From the NCBI GenBank assembly GCA_965226785.1, contig CBDDEC010000003.1, positions 979,053-1,043,052 on the forward strand: a stretch of 64,000 bases of DNA. Direction: 5' to 3'. This document shows positions 51,714-59,699 of this stretch, in pieces. The DNA comes from CBDDEC01 sp965226785. Its GTDB lineage: Bacteria; Chloroflexota; Dehalococcoidia; UBA2979. The notes beneath the pieces are model-generated. The model made no database searches and had not been told where the DNA came from. It was given only the letters and a program-made list of their open reading frames with translations. Both the position numbers and the translations under genes were made by a program. Position 1 is the stretch's first letter. The number at the start of each line of letters is the position of its first letter.

Positions 51714-52814
51714 CTAGCTGCTCGGGGGCGGCTCGCCCTCTGCCGGTGTCTCGCTCTCCGGCGCTTCGGCGGCCGGGGCGTCTTCCACGGCGGGCTCGGC
51801 AGGCGGAGCCGCTTCGGCGGCCGGCGCCTCCGCTGCCGGAGTTTCCTCGGCGGCCGGCTCGGCGGCTGGTGTCTCTGCCGCCGCCGGCTCGGTCGCGGTC
51901 TCGGCTGCCTCGATGGCGGCGACAGCCTCCTGCTCCGGCGTCAGCTCGGCAGCCGGCGCCGCAGCTGGCGCGGCCTGGGCTGGAGCCGCCTGGGCCGGCG
52001 CGGCCTCGGCCGGCGCCGCCCCCGGGACGGTCTCCTGCTGGAACTGCTGCTCGACCTCGCCGACGGCAACGCCTTCGAGGACGGCGTCGGCGACGCGGCC
52101 CGTCATCAGCTGGATCGCGCGGATGGCGTCGTCGTTGGACGGCACCGGGTAGTCGATCACGTCCGGGTTGGCGTTGGTGTCGCACATCGCGATCACGGGG
52201 ATCTTCGCCCGGTTTGCCTCGTGCACGGCGATCTCTTCCATCGCCGGGTCGACGATGAAGACGAGGCCGGGCAGGCGCTCCATCTGGCGCAGCCCGCCGA
52301 AGGCGCGGCGCAGCCGCCCATACTCTTTCTGCAGCCGCATCTGCTCGCGCTTCGTCATCGAGACGCCGGCCGCCTCGGCCGCAGCGGTGGCCTCCTCGTC
52401 CTCGACGTTCTCCGCCGCGACGGCGGCCAGCGCCAGGTCGCCGGTGGTGAACCGCTCCTCGAGTTCCTTGAAGTACTGGATGCGCTTCGAGAGCGTCTGG
52501 AAGTTGGTCAGGGTGCCGCCGAGCCAGCGGGTGTTGACAAAGGGCATGCCGGCACGCTCCGCCTCGGCCTGCACGATCGCTCGCGCCTGCTTCTTCGTCC
52601 CGACGAACAGGACTTGGTCGCCCGCGGACACGGTCTCGCGCACGCGCTGGAGCGCGGCATCGAGCCGTTGCACTGTCTGGGCCAAATCGAGAATGTGGAT
52701 GCCGTTGCGCTCAGCGAAAATGAACTGGCGCATGTTCGGGTTCCAGCGTCGGGTCTGATGCCCGAAGTGGACGCCCGCTTCCAGCATCTGACGCATGGTC
52801 ACGCCAGCAGCCAT
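51714..52814 (-). CDS. rpsB: 30S ribosomal protein S2 with low-complexity C-terminal extension
   Basis: 366 residues. The S2 core (about residues 1-240) has LEAGVHFGHQTRRWNPNM, IHILDLAQTVQRLD, FVNTRWLGGTLTNF and PVIAMCDTNANPDVIDYPVPSNDDA. From near residue 240 the chain is an Ala/Pro/Glu repeat (APAEAAPAQAAPAQAAPAAA and similar blocks) of about 125 residues, absent from E. coli S2. It begins the rpsB-tsf-frr cluster. Confidence 0.93.
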   Translation of the reverse strand: MAAGVTMRQMLEAGVHFGHQTRRWNPNMRQFIFAERNGIHILDLAQTVQRLDAALQRVRETVSAGDQVLFVGTKKQARAIVQAEAERAGMPFVNTRWLGGTLTNFQTLSKRIQYFKELEERFTTGDLALAAVAAENVEDEEATAAAEAAGVSMTKREQMRLQKEYGRLRRAFGGLRQMERLPGLVFIVDPAMEEIAVHEANRAKIPVIAMCDTNANPDVIDYPVPSNDDAIRAIQLMTGRVADAVLEGVAVGEVEQQFQQETVPGAAPAEAAPAQAAPAQAAPAAAPAAELTPEQEAVAAIEAAETATEPAAAETPAAEPAAEETPAAEAPAAEAAPPAEPAVEDAPAAEAPESETPAEGEPPPSS

Positions 52815-52853
52815 CTACGTATCTCCCTGCATTGCTGCCAGTGCATAGATTTA

Positions 52854-52872
52854 CCCTCGCTGGCGGCGAGGG
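52854..52872 (-). promoter_or_regulatory. Hairpin in the rpsB leader
   Basis: CCCTCGC (52854-52860) pairs with GCGAGGG (52866-52872) around a 5-base loop, about 40 nt before the rpsB ATG. It may be part of the autoregulatory rpsB leader known from other bacteria, but it carries no diagnostic sequence I can confirm. Confidence 0.35.
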
Positions 52873-52940
52873 CAGGACACCGGCCGTTCTGTGTTCGTAT
52901 CGCGATCCAGTATGGCAGTGACCACCTCGACGGGCCAGCG

Positions 52941-52997
52941 TTGTGGGGCGCGACGGGGCACCGTACAATTAATGCACCGCAGGCGTCACGCCTGCGG
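52941..52997 (+). promoter_or_regulatory. Promoter and 5' hairpin upstream of the FmdB-like gene
   Basis: TTGTGG at 52941-52946 and TACAAT at 52964-52969 are spaced by 17 bp, so a good sigma-70 type promoter. Starting about 7 nt later, CCGCAGGCG (52977-52985) and CGCCTGCGG (52989-52997) form a 9-bp stem with loop TCA, followed by CTTCGTTTC. The hairpin thus lies at the very start of the mRNA and may act as a stabilising structure or an early terminator. Confidence 0.6.
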
Positions 52998-53075
52998 CTT
53001 CGTTTCACCCCGAGGCAGCACCCACGCCCAACGTGACTGCGCGCCTCGATGACGCTCGACCGGGAGCCAACTGAC

Positions 53076-53366
53076 GTGCCGACCTACGCCTACCAGTGCA
53101 ACGCAGGACATCGTTACGACCTGCAGCAGCCCTTCGGTTCGCCGAAGTCACATCGCTGCAAGCGCTGCACGAAGAAGGCCAACCGCGTCGTCGCCGGGGC
53201 AGCCACGCTCGTCTTCAAGGGCAGCGGCTTCTACAAGACTGACTCTCGCGATGACGATAGCTCTTCGTCTTCCTCGTCTTCCTCGTCTTCCTCGTCTTCC
53301 TCGTCTTCCTCGTCGTCATCTTCGTCGTCCTCCTCCTCGAATTCGAAGAGCTCGAAGAGCGACTGA
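53076..53366 (+). CDS. FmdB-family zinc-ribbon protein with poly-Ser tail
   Basis: 96 residues from the GTG at 53076. PTYAYQCNAGHRYDLQQPFGSPKSHRCKRC resembles the FmdB regulatory protein, although the usual CxxC of the first knuckle is C-x3-H here. The C-terminal 35 residues are almost pure serine, caused by an array of nine-base units. The following dtd gene is 60 nt downstream. The zinc ribbon may bind nucleic acid; the serine tail is likely disordered. Confidence 0.7.
   Translation: MPTYAYQCNAGHRYDLQQPFGSPKSHRCKRCTKKANRVVAGAATLVFKGSGFYKTDSRDDDSSSSSSSSSSSSSSSSSSSSSSSSSSSNSKSSKSD
53268..53312 (+). repeat. Five perfect 9-bp tandem repeats (TCTTCCTCG)
   Basis: Five contiguous copies of TCTTCCTCG encode Ser-Ser-Ser each. 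Further imperfect TCG/TCC codons extend the tract to about 53340. Because the unit is a multiple of three, copy-number change would alter the serine tail without a frameshift. Confidence 0.9.
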
Positions 53367-53425
53367 CCGCGGGCACCGAGCACCCCAGCACGCCTCGCAG
53401 CTACCCTCCCAGCGAGGGGTGAGCG

Positions 53426-53911
53426 ATGCGTCTCCTGATCCAGCGCGTCAACCGCGCACGCGTGACCGTCGAGGGCGAAGAGACCGGCGCGATCGGCCCG
53501 GGGCTGCTCGTCTACGTCGGCATCGGCGGCGACGACGGCGATCGTGAGCTGGAGTGGGCCGCCCGCCGTATCGCCGAGCTGCGGCTGTTCCCCGGCGAGC
53601 GCGGCCTCGATCGCTCGCTGGAGGATGTGGGCGGGGCGGCCCTCGTCGTTTCGCAATTCACGCTCTACGCCGACACGCGCAAGGGCCGCCGTCCCTCGTT
53701 CACTGAGGCGGCGCGCCCCGAGACAGCCGAACCGCTCCTCGAACGCCTGATCGCGCTGCTCCGCGAGCGCGGGATCGAGGTGGCGACGGGCCGTTTCCAG
53801 TCGCACATGCTGGTTGAAGCCCAGAACGATGGTCCGCTCAACATCGTCCTCGACTCGAGCGACCTCGATCGCCCTCGGCGCGGCTCCACGCGCGGGGCGC
53901 CCGAGGCGTGA
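53426..53911 (+). CDS. dtd: D-aminoacyl-tRNA deacylase
   Basis: Removes D-amino acids from tRNA. 161 residues. MRLLIQRVNRARVTVEGEETGAIGPGLLVYVGI opens it; SQFTLYADTRKGRRPSFTEAA holds the active-site Ser/Thr region, and QNDGPLNIVLDSSDLD near the C-terminus has the Gly-cis-Pro motif. GAGGGG precedes the ATG. Convergent with the kinase gene, 6 nt away. Confidence 0.95.
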   Translation: MRLLIQRVNRARVTVEGEETGAIGPGLLVYVGIGGDDGDRELEWAARRIAELRLFPGERGLDRSLEDVGGAALVVSQFTLYADTRKGRRPSFTEAARPETAEPLLERLIALLRERGIEVATGRFQSHMLVEAQNDGPLNIVLDSSDLDRPRRGSTRGAPEA

Positions 53912-53917
53912 ACGTCG

Positions 53918-54466
53918 CTACTCGCCCGCGATCAGCCCCGTACCGCGCGCCACGATGTCCTGGACGCGGTCGGCGGTGACCTGCGCGTCCGCGTCGGTCG
54001 AGCTGTCGAGGACGAAGCCGGGGAGCGTGCCCGCGGCCGCTTCCTCAGCGAGGGCGCTGTGGAGCAACTCGACGCGCTCGGCGAGCGAGGCGGAGCGGTC
54101 AGTGTCGCGGGCTCGGGTGACCTTCAGGCTCGGGAGCAGCGTGACGAGGTGGATCGGCGCACTGAGGTCGGCGAGGAGCCCGGCGTAGCGCGCCGCCTGG
54201 TGTGCATGCACGACATCGGTGATGACCACGGCATAGCGTGTCGCGATCGTCTCGCGGGTGATGGCGCAGGCGTTGCGGATGGCCATGTCGAGCTGTTCGA
54301 GGGTCTGTGCATCGTCGGCCCAGGGATGGCGGTAACCGGCGCGCACCCAGTGGCGTAGCTCGTCGACCTCGATGTGCAGCATGCGGTCGAAGCGCTCACA
54401 GAGCGCCGCGGCAACCGTGCTTTTGCCGGCGCCGGGCGGGCCCGAGAGGATGATGACGTGGTTCAC
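53918..54466 (-). CDS. P-loop small-molecule kinase (AAA_33-like)
   Basis: 182 residues. MNHVIILSGPPGAGKSTVAAALCERF is a Walker A motif, and a Walker-B-like VVITDVVHAHQ lies near residue 85. LPSLKVTRARDTDRS resembles the LID of shikimate/gluconate-type kinases. It overlaps the nadC stop by ATGA and closes the nad operon. The substrate is not recognised; a nucleoside or vitamin-like molecule would fit the context. Confidence 0.75.
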   Translation of the reverse strand: MNHVIILSGPPGAGKSTVAAALCERFDRMLHIEVDELRHWVRAGYRHPWADDAQTLEQLDMAIRNACAITRETIATRYAVVITDVVHAHQAARYAGLLADLSAPIHLVTLLPSLKVTRARDTDRSASLAERVELLHSALAEEAAAGTLPGFVLDSSTDADAQVTADRVQDIVARGTGLIAGE

Positions 54467-55368
54467 GCCTCGTCCTCCGCGGCGTCATCGGCCGCGGCCT
54501 CGAACGGTGTGATGTCGAGGGCGATGTCGAGCGCGGGCGCTGAGTGTGTGAGCGCACCGATCGAGATCAGATCGACACCGCTGGCGGCCGCCTCACGGAC
54601 GGTGTCGAGGGTGATGCCGCCCGAGGCTTCGAAGACGATGCCGTCCGGCGCCGTCTCGACGATCGCGCGCATCTCGTCTGCGCTCATGTTGTCCAGCATC
54701 ACGATGTCGGCGCCGGCCTCGATCGCTTCGCGCGCCTGATCGGCGGTGTCGACCTCGACCTCGATGCGGAGCGTGTGGGGGACGGCGGCGCGAGTCTCGT
54801 CGATGAGCGAGGCGAGGCCGACCCCGCGCTGGGCCGCGGCCGCGAGGTGGTTGTCCTTGATCAGGACACCGTCTTCGAGCGTGTTGCGGTGGTTGGCTCC
54901 CCCGCCCGTGCGCACGGCGTAGCGTTCGAGGGCGCGCAGGCCGGGGGTCGTCTTGCGCGTGTCGACCACACGGGCCGGACCGCCCTCGGCGGCGCGGGCG
55001 ACGTAGGCGTGCGTCAGCGTGGCGATGCCGGAGAGGCGCTGCAGGAAGTTGAGCGCGATGCGCTCGCCCGAGAGCAGCGCCGCGAGCGGGCCGCTGACCG
55101 AGGCGAGGACCGTCCCCGCCTCGACGAACTCTCCGTCGAGGCGCTCTGGGAAGAACTCGACCTCGTCGGAACGCTGCACGAGCGCCTCGCGCGCCACGTC
55201 GAGCCCGCAGACGACGCCGGGCTCTCGCGCGACGAACTCGGCCTCGCCGTGCTGGTCAGGCGGGACGGTGGCCGCCGTCGTGACGTCGAAGGCGGCGCGA
55301 TCTTCTTCGAGCGCGTTGGCCACTGCTTCCGCGACCGTAAAGGGATCGAGCGTGCTGCCTTCGGTCAT
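54463..55368 (-). CDS. nadC: Nicotinate-nucleotide pyrophosphorylase (carboxylating)
   Basis: Converts quinolinate and PRPP to nicotinate mononucleotide. 301 residues from the ATG at 55368, overlapping the nadB stop (ATGA). Conserved motifs are LNFLQRLSGIATLT, DTRKTTPGLRALERYAVRTGGGANHR, GVLIKDNHL and ASGGITLDTV. A longer upstream frame carries no homology. Confidence 0.95.
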   Translation of the reverse strand: MTEGSTLDPFTVAEAVANALEEDRAAFDVTTAATVPPDQHGEAEFVAREPGVVCGLDVAREALVQRSDEVEFFPERLDGEFVEAGTVLASVSGPLAALLSGERIALNFLQRLSGIATLTHAYVARAAEGGPARVVDTRKTTPGLRALERYAVRTGGGANHRNTLEDGVLIKDNHLAAAAQRGVGLASLIDETRAAVPHTLRIEVEVDTADQAREAIEAGADIVMLDNMSADEMRAIVETAPDGIVFEASGGITLDTVREAAASGVDLISIGALTHSAPALDIALDITPFEAAADDAAEDEA

Positions 55369-57014
55369 GCGACCCCTCTGATGCGCTTGTTCGCGACAGC
55401 CTCGATCGGCCGCTCCGCTGCGTCCGCGAGGTCGCCCGCGGCCTCCTCGATCTGGGTCTGGCGGAAGACGAGGTGGCGTCGCCACGCCTCCTCCGGTTGG
55501 TCGAAGTCGGAGCGGAAGTGCGCGCCGCGCGACTCCTCTCGGCGCAGCGCGGCCTCGGTCGCCAGTCGCGCGCAGACCAGGGCGGCGCGCAGCTCGAAGG
55601 CGTCGCGCGAGAGCGCGTGGTCGAGCGCGCCGTGCCAGCGCGCGAGCTGCACCGCGGCGCGGCGGAGGCCCTCGCCGTGGCGCACGATGCCCACCTCGTC
55701 CCACATCAGCGTCTGCATCTCGGCGAGCGTTGTCGCCTCGCCGCCGACGCCCGCCGGTAGCAGGGAGAGCGCGCCGGTGGTCAACTCCGGTGGCGGCTCG
55801 GCGTCGTCGATGTCGAACATGCGCTGCACGGTGCGCTTGGCGAAGACCACCGTCTCCAGCAGGGAGTTGCTCGCGAGGCGATTTGCGCCATGGACGCCGG
55901 TGCAGGCGACCTCGCCGACGGCGTAGAGGCCGGCCAGCGTCGTCTCGCCGCAGGTGTTCGTGCGCACGCCACCCATCAGGTAGTGGGCCGCGGGTGAGAC
56001 CGGCACGCGGTCGCGGCTAATGTCGATCCCGTGCTCGCTGCAGCGCTGGGTGATCTGCGGGAAGCGGGCCGCCAGCCACGCTTCGCTGCGCTCCGTGATG
56101 TCGAGCCACACGTTCGCGGCGCCGGCCAGCTGCATCTCGCGCAACGAGGCACGCGCGACGATGTCTCGCGGCGCGAGGTCGCCGCGTTCGTCATAGCGCT
56201 CCATGAACGCCTCGCCGGCCTCGTTCAAGAGCCGCGCGCCCTCGCCACGCACGGCCTCCGAGATCAGGAACACCGCTGCGCCGGGTATGCGCAGTGCGGT
56301 TGGGTGAAACTGCGTGAACTCCATGTCCATGATCTCTGCGCCGGCTTCGTAGGCGAGCGCGATGCCGTCGCCGGTGGAGACCGGCGGGTTGGTCGTCACG
56401 CTGTACATCCGCCCGGCGCCCCCGGTCGCCAGCACGATGCGGTCCGAGCGCACCTCGCGCACCGTCGGGCGCACGCCGCCGTTCGCCACGATCTCGAGGC
56501 CGACCGCGCGGTCGGCCTCGACGATCACCCGTCGCGCGAAGGTGTGTTCGAGGATGGTCGCGCCCTCGCGGGCGAGTGAAGTGAGCGACAGCTCGATCTC
56601 GAGGCCGGTGGCGTCGCCGCGCGCATGGAGGATGCGCGGCTGCGAGTGAGCTCCCTCGTGGCCCAGCGCGACCTCGCCGTCCGTGTCGTCGAAGCGCACG
56701 CCATAGTGCACGAGGTCGGCGACGCGGTCCGCCGCCTCTTCGCAGAGGATGCGTGCGGCGTCCTCGTCGACCAACCCTGCGCCGGCCTCGATCGTGTCGC
56801 GCAGGTGATTCTCGGGCGAGTCGCCGGGGCCCACGGCGGCGGCGATGCCGCCCTGTGCGTGGCGCGTCGTCGCCTCGTCGATCGCACCCTTGGTCACCAG
56901 GAGCACGCTGGCGCCGCGGTCGATCGCCTGCAGCGCCGCATAGAGCCCCGCGATGCCGGAGCCGACGACGATCAAGTCGTAGCGATCGAGGTCACCGGCG
57001 GCACCCGAGGTCAC
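55365..57014 (-). CDS. nadB: L-aspartate oxidase
   Basis: FAD enzyme that makes iminoaspartate. 549 residues from the GTG at 57014, overlapping the thioesterase stop. The FAD loop is VVGSGIAGLYAALQA; TRHAQGGIAAAVG, EFTQFHPTAL and AAHYLMGGVRTNTCGETTLAGLYAVGEVACTGVHGANRL-like segments follow (within residues about 330-400). The C-terminal helical domain is complete. Confidence 0.95.
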   Translation of the reverse strand: MTSGAAGDLDRYDLIVVGSGIAGLYAALQAIDRGASVLLVTKGAIDEATTRHAQGGIAAAVGPGDSPENHLRDTIEAGAGLVDEDAARILCEEAADRVADLVHYGVRFDDTDGEVALGHEGAHSQPRILHARGDATGLEIELSLTSLAREGATILEHTFARRVIVEADRAVGLEIVANGGVRPTVREVRSDRIVLATGGAGRMYSVTTNPPVSTGDGIALAYEAGAEIMDMEFTQFHPTALRIPGAAVFLISEAVRGEGARLLNEAGEAFMERYDERGDLAPRDIVARASLREMQLAGAANVWLDITERSEAWLAARFPQITQRCSEHGIDISRDRVPVSPAAHYLMGGVRTNTCGETTLAGLYAVGEVACTGVHGANRLASNSLLETVVFAKRTVQRMFDIDDAEPPPELTTGALSLLPAGVGGEATTLAEMQTLMWDEVGIVRHGEGLRRAAVQLARWHGALDHALSRDAFELRAALVCARLATEAALRREESRGAHFRSDFDQPEEAWRRHLVFRQTQIEEAAGDLADAAERPIEAVANKRIRGVA

Positions 57015-57472
57015 GACTGTCGCTCGCCGGAGTCGACGGGCGCGATGCCGCGCACGGGCGGATCGACCTCGTAAGACTCGATGGCGCGCACGATGGCCTG
57101 CCAGTCCTCCGGCGTCTCCGGACGGCCGGTCGTCGCGTTGACGTAGGCGTAGCGGTGTTGCATCTCCGCGATCGTCGTACCGCTGGAGACGGCCGCGACC
57201 TCGCACTCGAAGAGCAGGCGACCCGCGTTCGCCTCGGCGCAGCGGAGCCGCACGATGGCGGCGTCGTCCCAGCGCAGTGGGGCGCGATAGCGGATCTCGC
57301 TGTGCGACTGGAAGCGCAGCACCTCGCGATGGCTGGGAATGCCGGCCTCGTCGTCGTACTGGTCGAGTGCGATTTCGGTGAGCGCGATCAGCACACCACC
57401 GTGCACGAATGGCGTCCCGCCGAAGGCGTCGGTATGCCGCAACGGCATCCGGGTCTCGAAGCGGAACGTCAC
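57011..57472 (-). CDS. Hotdog-fold acyl-CoA thioesterase (4HBT-like)
   Basis: 153 residues from the GTG at 57472, preceded by GAGGACC. RMPLRHTDAFGGTPFVHGGVLIALTEIALDQYDDEAG contains the hotdog helix and a likely catalytic Asp in HTDAFG. It overlaps nadB by GTGA and lies 25 nt after nadA. Its presence in the middle of an NAD operon is unexplained; the acyl substrate is unknown. Confidence 0.85.
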   Translation of the reverse strand: MTFRFETRMPLRHTDAFGGTPFVHGGVLIALTEIALDQYDDEAGIPSHREVLRFQSHSEIRYRAPLRWDDAAIVRLRCAEANAGRLLFECEVAAVSSGTTIAEMQHRYAYVNATTGRPETPEDWQAIVRAIESYEVDPPVRGIAPVDSGERQS

Positions 57473-57497
57473 GAAGGTCCTCGGCTCCCGGCGATCG

Positions 57498-58715
57498 CTA
57501 GCGGAGGGCCAGCATGCGTTCGAGGGCGATGCGGGCGTGGGCCTTGTGGTCTTCCGGCACCGTGATCTGGTTGACCGCATGGCCCTCGACCAGGGACTCC
57601 ATCACCCACGCGAGGTAGGCGGGGTGGACGCGGTACATCGTGCTGCACGGACAGACGACCGGGTCGAGGCAGAAGACGGTCTTGTCCGGGTGCTCCTTGG
57701 CGAGGCGGGAGACCAGGTTGATCTCGGTGCCGATGCCAATCACCGACCCCGCCGGGGCCTCGGCGACGTACTTGGCGATGTAGGCGGTCGAGCCGTTGGC
57801 GTCCGAGGCTTCCACCACGTCGTAGCGACACTCCGGGTGCACGACGATCTGGACGTCCGGGTAGCGCTCGCGCGCCTGCTCGATCTGTGGCAGCGAGAAG
57901 CGCTGGTGCACGGAGCAGTGGCCCTGCCAGAGGATGATCCGCGACCGCTCGAGCGCCTCGGGTGTTGCGTCCCCGAGGTTGCCCGACGGCGTCCGCCAGT
58001 TCCAGAGCACCATCTCCTCGAGCGGGATGCCCATGGCGTGACCGGTATTGCGGCCCAGGTGCTGGTCAGGGAAGAAGAACACGCGCTGGCCCCGCTCGAA
58101 GGCCCACTCGAGCACCTTCGGCGCGTTGGACGAGGTGCAGACCACGCCGCCGTGCTCGCCACAGAACGCCTTCAGCGAAGCGGCGGAGTTCATGTAGGTC
58201 ACTGGAATGATGTCGTCCGTGCCATCGAAGAATTCGCCCAGCTCGCGCCACGCGGAGGAGACATCCGGCGCGGCGGCCATGTCGGCCATGGAGCAGCCCG
58301 CCTCCATGTTCGGCAGCATCACCGTCTGGTGGTCGGCGGAGAGGATGTCGGCGGCCTCCGCCATGAAGTGCACGCCGCAGAAGACGATGTACGGCGCTTC
58401 CGGCCGGTTGGCCGCGTACTCCGCCAGCGCGAACGAGTCGCCTCGGTCGTCCGCGAACTGGATGATGTCCTCGCGCTGATAGTGATGGCCGAGGATCACG
58501 ACCTGGTCGCCGAGGGTGGCCCGCGCGCCGCGGATGCGCCCCGACAGCTCCTGGGCATCCATCGCCCAGTAGCGCTCCGGAATCTCCGGCTGCCACGATC
58601 CGAACGACACCTCCTCCGAGAGCGGTACCGTGTCGATGCCGGTGTCGGTTTCGCACTGCAGTTGCGAAATCAGCGGCTGGCCGCTCTCGGTAACGAAGGA
58701 CAGGGGGCTGGTCAT
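57498..58715 (-). CDS. nadA: Quinolinate synthase A
   Basis: Iron-sulfur enzyme that condenses iminoaspartate with DHAP. 405 residues from the ATG at 58715, preceded by GAGGTGA. Cluster cysteines are in VFCGVHFMAEA, GVVCTSSNAPKVL and VCPCSTMYRVHP; VILGHHYQREDI is the substrate region. It heads the nad operon and is preceded by a double operator. The length and domains are typical of the longer bacterial NadA. Confidence 0.95.
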   Translation of the reverse strand: MTSPLSFVTESGQPLISQLQCETDTGIDTVPLSEEVSFGSWQPEIPERYWAMDAQELSGRIRGARATLGDQVVILGHHYQREDIIQFADDRGDSFALAEYAANRPEAPYIVFCGVHFMAEAADILSADHQTVMLPNMEAGCSMADMAAAPDVSSAWRELGEFFDGTDDIIPVTYMNSAASLKAFCGEHGGVVCTSSNAPKVLEWAFERGQRVFFFPDQHLGRNTGHAMGIPLEEMVLWNWRTPSGNLGDATPEALERSRIILWQGHCSVHQRFSLPQIEQARERYPDVQIVVHPECRYDVVEASDANGSTAYIAKYVAEAPAGSVIGIGTEINLVSRLAKEHPDKTVFCLDPVVCPCSTMYRVHPAYLAWVMESLVEGHAVNQITVPEDHKAHARIALERMLALR

Positions 58716-58749
58716 AGTCACCTCGCGGGGTCGCGCAGGGAGTGATCCG

Positions 58750-58800
58750 ACTTTGTGTACATCGTACGCAAAGTCACTTTGTGTCAACCTTACGCAAACT
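58750..58800 (-). promoter_or_regulatory. nadA promoter overlapped by two palindromic operators
   Basis: Site 1: ACTTTGTGTA-CATCG-TACGCAAAGT (58750-58774), an inverted repeat with one mismatch in 10. Site 2: ACTTTGTGTC-AACCT-TACGCAAACT (58776-58800), same form with more mismatches. Centres are 26 bp apart. On the minus strand a perfect TTGACA (58782-58787) lies in site 2, and TACGAT or GATGTA, a possible -10, lies within site 1. This is the layout of a repressor site on a promoter; an NAD-status regulator such as an NrtR-like factor is a candidate. Confidence 0.75.
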
Positions 58801-59293
58801 CCTCCGGGGTGTCAACGCGGCGCGGATCGCTGGTTCACCCACACGGAAGTGATGTTGGATCCTCGCGAAGTGTGAAGCGACCGTGCGCGCAACCAGAGCG
58901 AATGAAGTGCGATTACGATCCTTCTCGATGCTTCACGGATGGCGGCACGTTCTAAAGTCTATAATTTTCTTTCATGCTGCCATTACCATTCATAATCATC
59001 ACGAGACGATCACGTAGATGATCTCGCCTGAAGGGTTCAGCACAAGTGGTCCGTCTTCATTCTCGGTTCCTCGTGGGAGGAATCCTGTTCTTTGCGCAGA
59101 TTCGAGCTGAACTGGTCCGTCGCGGCCCGAGCCCTGTGCCGCCGGTCGACTTCGACAACCTCGTCCCGCGTCCGATTGCGCCGACACCGCAGCAGCGCTG
59201 ACCCGCGCCCCTGCCCAATCGGACGGGTGACACCTCGGACGACTCGCCGCACCATCGAGGCGGCAGCGAGGCGTGCAAGGAGAGGGCGGGGCG
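58801..59293. other. Intergenic and decayed stretch between nadA and the VOC stub
   Basis: About 490 bases. 58801-58960 shows no gene. 58960-59040 is AT-rich (TATAATTTTCTTTCATG-like text) and carries no frame of interest. From about 59046 a GC-rich fragment of a gene remains (listed separately), then 90 bases precede the VOC ATG, with the purine-rich GGAGAGGGCGGGGCG as its ribosome site. Confidence 0.6.
59046..59201 (+). pseudogene. C-terminal fragment of an unknown membrane-linked gene
   Basis: Open frame ending FLVGGILFFAQIRAELVRRG, then a Pro-rich tail (PSPVPPVDFDN ... PTPQQR) and a TGA at 59199. The hydrophobic stretch followed by RAELVRRG looks like the last membrane helix of a protein with its 5' part lost; upstream sequence changes to AT-rich non-coding. 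No family can be named. Confidence 0.4.
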
Positions 59294-59365
59294 ATGGCTG
59301 ATGTGACCGGGGTCTACGAGGTGGCGATTCCCGTCGCGGACATGGAGCGCGCGGAGGCGTTCTGA
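59294..59365 (+). pseudogene. VOC/glyoxalase family gene, truncated after 23 codons
   Basis: MADVTGVYEVAIPVADMERAEAF then TGA. The pattern VYEVAIPVADMERAEAFY is the usual start of vicinal-oxygen-chelate proteins. It has a strong ribosome site but is cut where lower-GC DNA begins; the TGA arises at the junction (TTC-TGA). I read it as the chromosomal gene into which the island inserted. Confidence 0.75.
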
Positions 59366-59693
59366 CCGCCTGTTTCCCAGCCTTGTCATTGTCAAAGAGT
59401 CCAATAAAGCGATAGCGCGGACTGCCATTTTCAGAAAGGCAATGGCGCGCTAGGTCTCTTAGGACCCAGAGTCGCCGGCAGAGGTTCCGGGTCCCTCCAA
59501 GATGGCCGATCCCGGCCGCAACGATGGCGAGATCTGACCCCAGAAGATCGGTCCCAGTCCTTTCGTGCTCTAGACGGGCCGCTAGCTGGAAGAGTTCGAC
59601 ATCCGTAGTCCCTTCGACCAGAACGGTCCGCTTTCGGATCGCCAGACCCTCCCCTTTCGCATAACGAGCGACGAAATCGAGTTCTTCGGCCAC
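59366..59693 (-). pseudogene. TOPRIM (OLD-type) nuclease gene, truncated at its 3' end
   Basis: About 109 residues remain from the GTG at 59693 (TTG alternative at 59696), 7 nt after the NTPase stop with a GAGGG ribosome site. RTVLVEGTTDVELFQLAA is the TOPRIM Glu motif and IGLFDNDKAGKQAV the DxD-type motif, as in OLD/topoisomerase-primase domains. The frame then runs into antisense VOC sequence without homology. The metal-binding core is mostly present but the protein is cut off, so probably inactive. Confidence 0.7.
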
Positions 59694-59699
59694 CAACCC

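Noticed and set aside
53268..53340. Short regular repeats considered as a CRISPR array
   Set aside because: Contiguous nine-base units without spacers, inside a coding frame; simple microsatellite.
59037..59696. Full 219-codon frame continuing the TOPRIM gene leftwards
   Set aside because: After GKQAV the frame is antisense to the VOC start and turns Arg/Pro-rich without homology; treated as read-through of the island junction.
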